A stretch of DNA of 64,000 nt, from the NCBI GenBank assembly GCA_004369045.1, contig ML213522.1, forward strand, positions 251,775-315,774, read 5' to 3'. The notes under the pieces were generated by a model. The model ran no database searches and had not been told where the DNA came from. It saw only the letters and a program-made list of their open reading frames with translations. Numbering within the stretch: the first letter of the stretch is position 1; each line of letters begins with the position of its first letter. Origin of the DNA: Heliocybe sulcata. Lineage: Eukaryota; Basidiomycota; Agaricomycetes; Gloeophyllales; Gloeophyllaceae. Both the position numbers and the translations under genes were made by a program. This document shows, piece after piece, positions 10,796-22,297 of this stretch.

Positions 10796-13700
10796 TCAGA
10801 TCATATCCCACTCGTCCCATACACTGGGATCCTCTGCACTTGATAACCGAGATATTCCTGGCGTGTCTAACTCCGAGGTCGGTGTCAACTGAACAATCTT
10901 CTCACTCGCACCTTCCGCGTCGTCCTTGTCACCCTTCATAACGACGACGATGGAGTCGGTCGACCTGTAGCCTGAATGGAGAAGACGTATGTCCCTTCCT
11001 TCAATTACTTGCACCAACCGGCCGTTATGAATGTTCCGGACTTCGATGAAACGCGTGGAGAACAGCAGGATGTGGTCATCCCGGTGGATGTAGGATGTTG
11101 CCCGAGTTTCCCATCGCAGAAATCCAGCTTTGCGACCGGGCTCGCCGTGACGGGTAATGTAACATCCCATTTCTGCGCGAGAGAATGCAATCAGGGAGTG
11201 CTAGACTGTCGGCTGTATGGAGCTTACCGTCGTAAACGACTAATAACTCTTCAGATGTACAGCGCACGACGCCCAGGGGACGTGACGTATCACAGCGCGA
11301 CTTCAAGGTGACAGCAGGCAGATTTCCATACTGATTACTGAAATCAGGTATCATTGAGAGGAGTGTGCCTCTGGGACATCAGAGAAATAATGAATATCTG
11401 CTATCTAGGAGTGAAAACAGATGAACATACTCTTTGCCGTCGTATATCATCGTAGCTTTCTCCGTCGAAACAGCCAAAGACTTGGCAAGCGGCGTTATCG
11501 CATGTGAGTCTTTAGGAATGCTAAAAGACTTGGGTATCGTCAATACTATGTCTGAGGTAATACCAAGCGAGCTTACTTGAAACACAGGCCGGAAGGATGG
11601 CGCTTCAGCAGGCGGGTGGTGACGTCGAGGGGTGATATGGGCCCCGGGATCAACGACTTCCAACATGTGCAAAGTTGTCTGTAGCAGTAAATTCCTTGTG
11701 GCATAGAAGACTGGCCCCAGTAGATGTAAAGTGAGCGGGTTGAGCGCTGTCAGAGAGATCAAACTCACTGATCGTTCGATCGGCAAAGACGCCCACGCGA
11801 AAGAGAACAACTCGATCACCGCCTACTCTCTGGCGTGATGCTTCGAGCCCTTGTGCGGATGCTTGTCCTTGACTGACTCGGGCTAGCATCTCTAAGGAAT
11901 AACTCCACAGTGACGACTCGTGGTAAATGACCAATTTGTTGAAGTCTTGGATGGCGACCATCGATGTCGGGTTAAAACATGAGAGGACCTTCCGGAAAGG
12001 TCCTGAAGTACTGCGGAATAAGCAACTGTATACAGTAGATAACAGTTGCCTTGCCTGGTGTCGTTTTTGAAACCAGAGATAAATAGACGCCTGTGGCGGA
12101 CCCTACTGCTAGGAATTTCCTCCCCATGCTGACTGAATTGCAATACGTTAATAACCACTCCAAACCATTCTGAAGGAATGAACGAACCGAAACATGCTGC
12201 TGCAGTAACTTGGCCCGTGAACTTAGCCCCTGAATTGTACGGGATACGAGGCGAGATCACACGGAAGAACCCGTCGTTCAAAGTGAAGGGTGCAAACCAC
12301 TGCCCCGCGTTTAGATCGAGTAATTCGGTTTTATTCTAATATCACACACCATGTTGCCTTCCTGTCTGGCCCTCCTAATACCCAGCGCATCCACCAGGGC
12401 AGAGTGCCATTTCCGTCGGGAGGATTCAGAGTCCGCATAGAGTGTGTACCTGCGAGAGGTCTTGGACGATGCATGGTATACCACGAAAGGGTATACGGGT
12501 CGGTAGCTAGGCCTGAGGGTTTCAAGCAAGCCACCTTCCTCGGAGCGCTCCTTCCGGTTCTCCGGCGGATCGTTGAACGATCCCAGGTGCAAATATTCTA
12601 GTGGTATCGGCTATTATGAAATTCAGATACCGTTGCTGCAAGACAAGGGACGGCATACCCTGGAGATGATCAGACGTCGGACTGTCCCATGGTGAACGTC
12701 TTCTCTGGTCAGAAGTACTTCGAGAGCGTAAGCAGGAAAGCATTTGTGAACATGTGGGAGGAAGGTACACACAGTAGTTGTCGAGCAAAGCAACAAACAA
12801 ATCGTGGAATTCGTTATACAGGGTGAGGTCTTTGGGACGCCTGGCCAATGTGCCTTGATGAATTAAGCTCCGGCTTTCGTCGTACAAATCCATATCCTAA
12901 AACGTGTCACATGACGGCATAGATACAGAGGTGGTACTTTACTCACGACAATCTCTCCTTTGAAGTAAACGAGGCTTTCGCATAATGACCAAAACTTCAC
13001 TTTGCCATTTGCAGCCTCAATACCCGGCTCTGTGCTCTTGATGAAGTCTGACATTATGCCTAGTATCAACGGTATCGACTCCTGATCGGGATGATCGAGC
13101 TCTGAATACTTCAGCACTTGTTCTAACAGCAGTCTTAGACGGGGAAGGCGAGTAATAGGCCTTGAGAGGTAGTCAAGGAGGTCTCGTTTCGATGTCCGGG
13201 GGTCGCTGGAGGTGTGACCGATGAATTGCGCGTACATGGGGTTTCTCCTTAACTCAGAGCGATGTCGCCCTTCGGCTAAGGGATAATGCTTGATATACGT
13301 TTCATATTCGTTCTGGAATAAGAGACAGGCTAATTGATGGAATGCTGGTATCAGTTATTGATACACTCGGAACACGCGGCACTTACTATCGAGTATGATG
13401 TCGGCTACACTTTGCACAATGGGATGCTGTTCAGTCTGGCGCTTGTATAGTGCGCCAAGCATTCGCTGGTGATGGGCAAGAATTTCGTCCAGATTGTAAA
13501 AGACTTCCTTGATGAATCCGCGGAGCCGATCACGAGGGATTATAGGAGGATCAGCATCCAGCAGAGGTCGCATCCAGACCTGAGCTTGTCGTTAGCTTTT
13601 AAATACGAGCGTTGGTGTAATGGCAGTACCTCGGAAATCAGCCGTAAACCATCCACGTAGTCTGCCTCAGTCTTGATAATCTCAAAGATGACGGATTGTC

Positions 13701-14508
13701 TATGGACTTCTTTCTTTCCGAGGGCTTCGCGCGCCTCTGGAGGGACAAGGCGGTGCCACTCTCTATCTGACTGAGGCAGCTCACCAGTTTGGAACTGGCG
13801 GATACCCTCCTCTGCATCGAGTCTGTACAATACTATACATTAATCGAAGCTTGTAGATGAGGTATCGAAATTGTAACACACGTCAGATTTGAGAGCTCAG
13901 CTGATAGACTGTCAACCGATGTGAGAGGTGTCAGCTACAACCATCGGTCGCACTCTTAACATAGACATCATTGTGGTCGATTTATTCACCTGTGGACTGA
14001 ACTCTACCTCGGAGGATGCTATCGAAGGTGTCCTAATCGGACTCGAAGGGCTCGGAAATGGACTGGGACCAAGGTCGCTTTGAGAAGCACGATGCCTGGC
14101 ATTTAGCGTGGACCTTCGAGAATTGGAGCGATAGACACGAGGCTCTCGAGGGGCCACAGGTAAGGTGGTAGCTTCGAGCTCGTATGCACTAGTTGCACGA
14201 CTTCGAGGGCGAGCAGGAACGCTCAATCTGGGATCGAGAGGTGTATGAGGTGATAGGAACGATTCTCGACTATTATTCTCCCAAAGGTCGGCTCTAGCGG
14301 TGGGTCTATTCACTTCAAATGCATACGGAGACCAAGCTGACGGCGCAGAAGGAGGCTCTGACCGAGGAGCGATATTGATATGCGGGTGAGGGCGTGCATT
14401 CGCATGACCGTAAGAGGACGGCATCTGTTTACCCTTGTTTGCGTGATTATGGGCCCAATTTTCCCAAGTCAGGCTTTCTGCCTTCAACGTACCTCGCGAT
14501 AGCTGCAT
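10796..14508 (-). CDS. ROM2: Rho guanine nucleotide exchange factor with DH, PH and CNH domains (ROM1/ROM2 type)
   Basis: Activates Rho1 in the cell-wall integrity pathway at the plasma membrane. The start at 14508 is followed by about 190 disordered Ser/Pro/Arg-rich residues. The DH domain runs from about 13800 to 12870: RQSVIFEIIKTEADYVDGL (first conserved DH helix), LLDADPPIIPRDRLRGFIKE and SRPITRLPRLRLLLEQVLKY (CR3-like helix). The PH region follows (FVVYHASSKTSRRYTLYAD with WHSALVDALG near 12311-12450). The CNH domain covers about 12280-10796, with FRKVLSCF, VAIQDFNKLVIYHESSLWSY and LLFSTRFIEVRNIHNGRLVQ, ending VWDEWDMI. At least ten introns are needed. Yeast Rom2 has an upstream DEP domain that I do not see here. 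The symbol is by family. Confidence 0.85.
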
Positions 14509-14736
14509 CCTGCTCTTGTTCGCAGTCGTACTCGCCAGATATTGTTATTTGGTGAGCAGCGCTCGACACAGATCCAGACGTAGACTCATTGATCCTGGAC
14601 TTGTCCAGGATTACGGGTTTGGAGAACCATCACGAAGGACGCGTCCATCACGTTTGCCATTGTCGCAGTATTGCCAGGGTCAGTTTTCGTGCACTACCCA
14701 GCTTACTGGAGACAGGCCTCATCTGTGCTCAGGATA
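14509..14736. promoter_or_regulatory. Divergent promoter, ROM2-type gene (-) and Ser/Pro-rich protein (+)
   Basis: About 230 bp separate the two start codons. No TATA box is seen, so this looks like a compact bidirectional housekeeping promoter. Confidence 0.45.
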
Positions 14737-17022
14737 ATGGTTGAAGAAGAGAGGAATGACTTGTTTGACGAGTCAGAGTCGCTTTTTGGCTCGCCTCCGC
14801 CGTCTCCTGGGAGACCTAGATCACCGGGGATAGCTCTCCCTAGTGGTTCGAGTTTTGCAGACAATGTGGGGACCATTGCACTTCCTGGGCCTCATACGTA
14901 TTCTGAACTACCAGTAGTTCCACCAGACTCACTTCTGAGTGTTCCCAACCATGTGACACCCCCCGCACCAGTTCCACCACCACCACCATCCCAGCAAGCG
15001 CTATCCCAAGTGGTTAGCCAGGTCCCAGACCGCCGTAGCGCATCATCCACACCCGGACCTTCTGGGAAACTGCGCAAACCGAAGGACAAGGGAAAACAGA
15101 AGGATAAGTCCAGTACCAGCACGCCCCGACCGACTCCTCCTCCTATCCGGATGCCAGACCCTGGTGCGCCGCTCCCACCAAACTTCCTGCGTAACCAACA
15201 AGCACTGCTCGGCTTGGCTGGTCTGGTAGGTGGCGTCAATCCCGCCCATCTGAATCGAAGCGGTGCCGGATCGAGCTCTAAAAACCCCATCATCGTCGAA
15301 GAAGGTCATGATCCACCATCTCTTGCCCAACGTACTCGCTTGCCTCACATCGATCCCTCCGTCTTACCACCCCCCTCCATTGAGGCTATACTCGAAACGC
15401 TGGTCAAGCAGAAGAATATATTCCCCGTTCTTGGTTCCATCTTGAAGCTGATCTCTGGCGCAGCAGCGTCGTCTGCATCACATCTCTGTCAACATTCCCC
15501 TTCACCAGCCCCTTCGGCGGAGAGCGAGGGACCGCCACCCGCCAAGCGAAAGAAGATTGCGAGAGTGCCGGCAGGTGCGTCCAATTGGGATGTTCCTTTT
15601 CCCTTGGACAGCAGTGAGAACTCCCAAGAATACCTTGCCAATTGGGAGCGGGCAAGGACAAAACAGCTAGTCGTGCAGCTCGTAAGTCTCATCAAGACTG
15701 CTGCCAACAAGGCTGCTACGAAGGCGTACATGGAGAAAGTTCAGCGGGAGATGCCCCGCGTACCAGCAGCTCCCTCTCCAACGACTGTAACGAACGTCAT
15801 GGGTCATTATCGTCCTGCTACGCTTTTCTATGGGTCAGATCTCGATGAAGAGACCCGGGGATCGAGCCAGGGACCGGCAGTGCAGGCGTCTGGACTTCCG
15901 GCGCTCGAAAGTTCAGCGTTGGATCTCCAGGGCATGTTAACGGACGTCAGCAATGGCAACGATGCCTTACGCACTGCTCCTCAAGGATCTGCGTCTGTAT
16001 CTCCTGCTTCAGATTCTTCAGCATACGGGGAACTTCTGGCCTCTTTCCTGTCTGGTACCTCCAGCGACCAAGCCGCTAACGCGGCGAATCCAAATATCCT
16101 GAATCTCGAAACGCTACCCGATGTTTCTACGACTACGGACGATAACGCGATGGACATCGCAGAGTGGGTGTCCCTGTTTCAATCTCTACCGCAGCCAGAA
16201 CCCGAATTCGAATCGGATGGTACACAGGCTCCTGTTGCTCCAGTGGAAACGAGTCCGGTAAACGAGAAGGCCGTGCAAAATTCCCCTCCGCTCACTGCAA
16301 CGTTTGTCAACGCTGCTCCTGAGCCAAGCCAGGATATGGATCTTAATATCGACCCGTTCCTGCTCGCCTTGTCCCAGGTGACGGAGGCTCATGCTCAAAC
16401 TCATGCGTCAACATCAGAGTTCGCACAGCTGCCTGCGCTATCGCACTCTCCGGTAGCCTCCACCAGTTCGGTCGCCGGACCACTGACACCGCCCGGCTGG
16501 GATGCGGGCATCTTCACTGAGCCAAACGTCTTTTCGAATGCAACTGGTATGTTCCTATCCTGGGATGATGTCTTTGCAACAGATCATACTCACATACGTC
16601 CTCCTGCAGCGGATGACCCTCTGGCTGCGGCCACGATGCTGTTGCAGCTCGCATCCGAGTCCGCGTCTCAGTCCTTGCCTTCTCAACCTCCGCCAGTTCC
16701 GACACAGGGCGGCACCAGCTACTCGCAGCTTAGTACAGCCGGCCCAGAGCGGGCGTTCCAGCCCTTTGGCGCACCAACTCCGTACGTCTCGATACCCAAT
16801 GCACCAGCCAGTCCCGCGCCCGGCCCAGCATCGCTTTCCATCCGTAGGACAAATAGGCCAGCTGGAAGCAGCACGAGGAATCCAAATAAGGAGGATATCC
16901 TGCGCAGGTCGAAGGAACGGAGGAGACAACTGTTGGCTGAGATTGAGAGGGCGAAGATTCAGCTGTGGGAGACGACTTTGGAACAGGGTGTACTGACTAA
17001 TCTGATCAAGGATAGTGGGTAG
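14737..17022 (+). CDS. Uncharacterised, largely disordered Ser/Pro/Ala-rich protein with basic-helical C-terminus
   Basis: I do not recognise the family. The frame stays open without introns for about 760 codons. I prefer the ATG at 14737 (MVEEERNDLFDESESLFGSP) over the in-frame ATG at 14671, because the latter adds 22 residues unlike the rest. Most of the protein is low complexity, with a Lys-rich patch (KLRKPKDKGKQKDK) and a nuclear-localisation-like PAKRKK. The last 55 residues are predicted helical and charged (KEDILRRSKERRRQLLAEI, then QLWETTLEQGVLTNLIKDSG), resembling a short coiled coil or bZIP-like tail, but no proper basic-region zipper is present. Nuclear location is an inference from the basic patches. 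Confidence 0.75.
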   Translation: MVEEERNDLFDESESLFGSPPPSPGRPRSPGIALPSGSSFADNVGTIALPGPHTYSELPVVPPDSLLSVPNHVTPPAPVPPPPPSQQALSQVVSQVPDRRSASSTPGPSGKLRKPKDKGKQKDKSSTSTPRPTPPPIRMPDPGAPLPPNFLRNQQALLGLAGLVGGVNPAHLNRSGAGSSSKNPIIVEEGHDPPSLAQRTRLPHIDPSVLPPPSIEAILETLVKQKNIFPVLGSILKLISGAAASSASHLCQHSPSPAPSAESEGPPPAKRKKIARVPAGASNWDVPFPLDSSENSQEYLANWERARTKQLVVQLVSLIKTAANKAATKAYMEKVQREMPRVPAAPSPTTVTNVMGHYRPATLFYGSDLDEETRGSSQGPAVQASGLPALESSALDLQGMLTDVSNGNDALRTAPQGSASVSPASDSSAYGELLASFLSGTSSDQAANAANPNILNLETLPDVSTTTDDNAMDIAEWVSLFQSLPQPEPEFESDGTQAPVAPVETSPVNEKAVQNSPPLTATFVNAAPEPSQDMDLNIDPFLLALSQVTEAHAQTHASTSEFAQLPALSHSPVASTSSVAGPLTPPGWDAGIFTEPNVFSNATGMFLSWDDVFATDHTHIRPPAADDPLAAATMLLQLASESASQSLPSQPPPVPTQGGTSYSQLSTAGPERAFQPFGAPTPYVSIPNAPASPAPGPASLSIRRTNRPAGSSTRNPNKEDILRRSKERRRQLLAEIERAKIQLWETTLEQGVLTNLIKDSG

Positions 17023-17382
17023 CGCTCTACCTACAATAAGGCAAGCTCGGCGTATGTAGTCCAAACGAACAGTAATATGCATCACTCAAGTTATAATGCA
17101 GATTTCTATGCGGCGATTGGGATATTGTGATTTCAATCGGCCTTGCATTCAAAACTTGCGGGTGCTTCCAGACGGGCGGAGATCATCCCGCCAAGTCGCC
17201 GTCTACATATATGAGCTAACGGCAGTTGTACGTACGCGGGGGTCAACCAATAATGTTCGTTCCAGACGTGTCGCTGCCCTTGCACTTGCCTCCAAAGCAT
17301 CCCCCAATACCCTGGTATACTGTAACTCGGTAGAGAAAGACTACTCGCATATTGCCACGAGTCGAGTTCATTCTGCGTCAGA

Positions 17383-18229
17383 AGTAAGTTGCGTCGACGG
17401 CGCGTGCTTCTTGATCTTCTCTGTGGGCGCCATGCTGATCATTCTGGCAGTGGCCTCAGCCAAAAGTCAAAAACGTGCTCTTAGTTCCGCCAAGGACAAC
17501 TCACCAAAGGGCAAGAAAACGAAGGCGGCAGGCAAGGAGGAAGATGGCGCTGGTGGTAAAGAGCTTAAAGTAGTCGAGGAGGCTGAGCCTTCGAAGAAGG
17601 AAGCGACACCGGAGAAGACTCCAGACGGACAAGACCTCCTGCGCTACCCGCTCAAGGCGCTCCCCGATCCTGTCGTCTTCTACTCGTGGGCGGAGGCCGC
17701 GAGCAGCTTGATTTCTGGGGACGGCTACGAGTCACCTGTCTTTAATTTGAAGTCGCAGATCGTCGATGCGTATAAGAAAAAGAAGCAGCAAGAGAAGGAG
17801 GGAGAGGACGAAGAGTCCTGTTGGTACGACGGGGTAGTGAGCTACGATGGTGCAGGTGAAGAGGGGGAGGTCGAAGTAGAAGAAGAGGAGGAGGAGGAGG
17901 GAGAGGAAGAGAAGGGCGAGGCCGGTCAGTGCAGGAAGCTGCTCCTGAAGGAGTATGAGCGCAAGTCGAAGGAAGCCGATGAGATGGTAAAGGAGATGAA
18001 AGAGAAAGAGGGTATTGACCAGTACGGGTGGTGGTGGGAGTTCACGTTCACCCGCGCGGAACCAGAGGGGATCGTGCCGAAGATGAAGGTGACGTTCATG
18101 CGTCCGCACGGTTTGACGGAGAAGGATGAAGACGAGAGCGCGACGCTGTGGGTTAAGGATGTGAAAGTGGCGGATGCCGAGGGGCATAGGATGATGAGCG
18201 GGATCGTAGACTACATAGCCGAGTGGTAG
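17383..18229 (+). CDS. Uncharacterised acidic protein; start codon split by an intron
   Basis: I do not recognise the family. The best gene model starts with A at 17383, splices out 17384-17450 (GTAAGT to GGCAG, 67 nt) and completes ATG with TG at 17451-17452, giving MASAKSQKRALSSAKDNSP. The unspliced frame open from 17096 runs through the same exon but has an unconvincing N-terminus. The protein has a Lys-rich head, a conserved-looking block (LRYPLKALPDPVVFYSWAEA), a poly-Glu stretch (about 17865-17915), a charged helix, and a C-terminal module with GWWWEFTFTRAEPEG, MKVTFMRPHG and ATLWVKDVKVADAEG, ending DYIAEW. The tail looks like a small beta domain. Position just downstream of the preceding + gene (about 360 bp) implies no operon. 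Confidence 0.65.
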
Positions 18230-19636
18230 CGAGTACGGTCTGGTTACTAGGTGATCTCGTTGGCGGGGCGAGCGACGTGGCCTTTTGTATGACTCGGTGA
18301 CGATGGAACTACAAATCAAAGGGAAAAGAGAAGGAAAGTTATCCGGACTGGCTCTCGGAGCATCTGAGTAGAGTGGGCCGGAGGCGAGAAGGGAAAGCGT
18401 GAATACAGACAAGTCTCATGTGAATTAAATGTGCATGAGAGGGACGAGAGAGCACGAAACCGACGTAGCGCGAGTAACAGCCGAAGACCGTACGGCTGAA
18501 GAGATGGCGTCGGCCACAATGGAGTGGCAGCCAATCACAAACCGCGACTGCCGTGTTGGGTGCACAGCGCGCGGGAGTCTGCTACAAGCCAAACTGTGAA
18601 CTTCACCAAGCATGCTAATCGGACACCGGAAAGCGGTGGGTCAAGAGAAACAAGCTCGAGCCCAACGAGAAGTTGACTGGGATTGGAGGGTAGCAGGTCG
18701 CCTGGATCTCGAGTATATGCATGAATCTCGCATACATGGGCTACCATATGCATGAGAGCCATGGGAGTCATTTGAATAACGCACTCCATATTTTCCATGA
18801 TGGTTTGAACAGGCAAAACTGCTCCCTATACTACAGTGCGACGTTAGCTTGCCATGATGTTGGAGGAGATGATATCGAGAATTTCATGCATATATGTTAA
18901 TCACCGTGACCAGGCGCGTCGAGTGCTGTGAGCAACTGCAGCAATCATGTCTGAGAGCACTCTGCCCCTGTCCTAGTATTACTGCTAATGTACATATAAA
19001 GGTCGAAAGACGATCCTTCGCTGGTTTGGTATACTTGACATAATTATGCAATTGTTTCTGCGCAATTATATTCCCACGGCTGGTTATCAATACCTCCTCA
19101 GTTCAATACCTCCTCGGTCAGACAGCGTCAATTCTACAGGCTATCGGACGTCACGGATTCGCTGGTATACGAGGCCTTGTCTTGGCCCTTGGCAAGTTCT
19201 TGTGCTTCCGTCCCGAACATCGGCTATGACTCGCTCTGACTCTGCGTGACTCACCCTTGTTGCGGTACCGCGCCGGCACGCGCACGAAGATTCAATATTC
19301 TCCAAGCTTCAGCTTCAGGCGTCAGGTAATGCATGACAAGACCGCAGATAGCGCTCCCAGAGATCCACAAGGCGCCTACTCTCTGAACCATAAATATTTC
19401 TGGGAACCGTCATTAGCCTCTGCGGAAGCAACACAGGTGGCGTATTTCCAACTACCCCGAAGTGTCGGTCGAACATTGAGTACTTCTCCGTTGCTTCCCT
19501 TGCTGTGACGTCCCGGGAGCATGAGATAGCGTACAACTATTCTTCCATGCCGGGGCTTGCGCAAGCTCAACGGCAAGGGACACATATATACCATGCCTGC
19601 TCGACGTCGGGGGCAGCCTAACCCAACTCTGCAAAG
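18230..19636. other. Intergenic, no gene recognised
   Basis: Only short, overlapping frames are present. Just upstream of the aldo-keto reductase an ATATATA stretch near 19581-19590 could serve as its TATA element (about 50 nt before the ATG). Confidence 0.5.
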
Positions 19637-21118
19637 ATGTCTTTCTGGTCGCCTCCTCCCCCTCCCCCTACTAAGCTTGCCCGCTATCGCCAGTTGGCCC
19701 CCAATGCCAGTGTGCACGTCTCCCCACTCCAGCTGGGCGCCATGAGCATTGGCGACAAATGGGCAACGCTGGGCATGGGCGCTATGGACAAGGAGTCTTC
19801 GTTCAAGCTGCTTGACGCATTCTTTGAAGCTGGAGGTAACTTTATCGACACCGCCAATACTTAGTGAGTGCTGCTGGTAGTTCCTTGTTCTGCGAGTGCT
19901 TATCCTGTGCAGTCAGGACGAATCGTCCGAGGAAGTTCTTGGCGAGTGGATGGAGACCAGGGGCATTCGTGATCAGATGGTGATTGCCACCAAGGCAAGT
20001 CCCTCGCTTGCTCAGTCCTGCTTGTTCCAATTCAACCATACTATTTCTATAGTATACGGCGCATTACAAGTACAGGGACGACAGTACTGCCATCAAAGTG
20101 AACTATATTGGCAACCACGCCAAGTCCATGCACATGAGCGTTAGGGACTCCCTCAGGAAGCTGAGGACCGATTATATCGACGTCCTTTACGTTCACTGGT
20201 GGGATTACAACACGAAGGTCGAGGAGGTCATGGACGCTCTTCACACCCTGAAGATGCAGGGCAAGGTGTTGTACTTTGTGCGTTTTCCTCATTTATCCCC
20301 CGAGTACGCAGCCTGAACATATGCCACTCTCGCGCAGGGTATCTCAGATACGCCCGCCTGGGTCGTCGCCAAAGCGAACGCGTACGCTCGCTACAACAAC
20401 AAGACACCCTTCATCATGTACCAAGGAGCCTGGAACGTCATGTCGCGAGACTTTGAGCGAGACATTATCCCCATGTGCCGGGATGAAGGTAGGCAGTGGT
20501 CTTCGACTCTGATTGAATCGACTCATTCGGGCACCGACAGGCATGGCCCTCGCGCCGTGGAACGTGCTGGCCGCTGGCCGCTTCCGCACCGACGAGGAAG
20601 AGGAGCGCCGTCGCAAGACCGGTGAGAAAGGCCGCACCACTTTCTCTCCCGAGTGGGAGCGGACCGAGGACGAGAAGAAAATGTCCCATGCGCTCGAGAA
20701 GGTCGGGAAGGAAGTCGGGGCTCCCTTGACAGCTGGTAAGGCAGCTTCGCTTGTTACCGACATCCCCTTGCTAACCCTGCGGGTAGTCGCCATCGCATAT
20801 GTGATGCAGAAAACGCCCTACGTCTTCCCCATCATCGGGGGTCGCAAGGTCGAGCACCTCATGGACAATGTGAAGGCTCTGGACGTCGCCCTTTCCGACG
20901 AGCAGATGGCATACCTGGAGAGCATCCTGCCGTTCGAACCCGGCTTCCCGCACAACGTTATGGTAAGCAGCCTTGCGGTTGGAATACTATCTAGGAGCGG
21001 TCGCTGATAGTAGCGTGTTCTCCAGGGCAATGGCACCGACTCCTCGCCTTGGTTCAAGGCTATGGTCCAGGCTGATAGGGTGACAGGGGAGAAGCCCATC
21101 AAGCCGGCCAAAAATTGA
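19637..21118 (+). CDS. Aldo-keto reductase, aryl-alcohol dehydrogenase (AAD) type
   Basis: NADPH-dependent reduction of aldehydes; basidiomycete AAD enzymes reduce aromatic aldehydes such as veratraldehyde during lignin turnover. The start [20 protein letters not shown] is at 19637. Catalytic residues of the AKR fold are present: Asp and Tyr in [12 protein letters not shown] (Tyr after the first splice), Lys in MVIATKYT, His in [11 protein letters not shown]. Cofactor-binding segments follow ([45 protein letters not shown]). Six introns of about 45-65 nt interrupt the frame, and the protein ends [12 protein letters not shown]. Length (about 390 residues) is normal for AAD/AKR9. No signal peptide is seen, so it is cytosolic. 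It appears complete. Confidence 0.9.
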
Positions 21119-22297
21119 GCGGGCGCGGGGCTCTCGGTCATCGTCGATGAGCAGCCTGAACTTGTGTATACAACGTAAGCGGAATGTATGATTAGCGTCA
21201 TTAGCAGCAGTGAGAGAGATGTTAATTGAGTTTATGTGGTGTTGGATGGAGTTATGTGTGAGCCAAGGAATCCGGCGTCAAAAAACCTGAGCGTCCATTG
21301 TGAGCGAGGTCGAACGCGGATTACTGGTTGCAATCCCGCCGCCCCCGTATCCAGTAATGACTTGTCGATGCAGAGTCCTCCAGGCAGAGTCCTCCAGTGG
21401 CGACGCCGAGTAGTGCCAAAGTATGCCGAACGCCTACACGGGGGACAGAGATACAGACTTGCTGGAATACTTGCACACCGTCGCAATCGCCTCACAACGC
21501 AAGCTTTCCTTCTCTCTTGAAACAGAAAATCAACGATATTCCTCGGGCGGAACATACACATTGTCCAGACGGACCCGGGACGGACATAGTTCGGAAGTCT
21601 GCACACGTCCATGGTGCCTGAGTGAGCGCCTCGGATACAAAGAACTCCAGGATCTCGATGTCAGCGCGTAGCCAGAGCCTTGCCATCACTCGTAGACGTT
21701 TAGTCGACATATGAAGTACGGAGGTCTTATTGAGGACTACGACTTCGCGGATGGAGTCTGCCTTGACACGCTCGCTGACATGAGAGGGTGTTAAGCCAGT
21801 CGGGTCAGACATATCTTCATCATCCGGTGATACTTTGTAGAATCATCAGATATGTGTAGCAGTGAAGTATGGGCCGCGGAGTCGCTCGGCTCACTCGCCT
21901 TCGACATATGGATTCTGCAATACAGGGTAAGTTAGCGTTAGCCCCCGTCCTGCTGGGCTAAGATACCTATACGTGGGACCGGGAGAGCATACACGTTCGG
22001 CGTATGCATTTCGAACACGATAGGGAACACCGCTGTCCTTTTTGCTGCCGGTCACGAACCGATTATTTAACGCGGTAGGTTTATATGTAGCCGGCCAGAG
22101 ACGATCCAGTCCAGTTCCGAGGCCTGAGGAATAATGATTGCAGTATGAAACTTAGGAACCTGCAGATCTGAGTCTATCTGAGTGCAGAGTGGGCCGGTGC
22201 CAAGCGGGCCGCCGCGGCGCAGCGCGCACGTGACGGACGCGAACGCGCGACGCGTCGAACGACGAACGGACTCAACCGCTCGCCGCCACCCGCCACG
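21119..22297. other. Intergenic, possible short minus-strand frame
   Basis: A minus-strand frame from 21812 begins MSDPTGLTPSHVSERVKADS and looks mildly protein-like for about 60 codons, then loses character. No acceptable splice continuation was found, so it is not called as a gene. The motif GCAGAGTCCTCCAG occurs twice in direct tandem near 21372-21398. Confidence 0.4.

Noticed and set aside
13610-13632. tRNA-Gly-like string GCGTTGGTGTAATGGCAG
   Set aside because: Only the start of a tRNA resembles it. No acceptor pairing, anticodon arm or T-loop follows, and it lies inside the ROM2-type gene.
14671-14736. Upstream ATG for the Ser/Pro-rich protein
   Set aside because: The extra 22 residues do not resemble the acidic MVEEERNDLF start and would run further into the ROM2 divergent promoter.
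21372-21398. Tandem GCAGAGTCCTCCAG duplication
   Set aside because: Two short copies only, with no associated feature.
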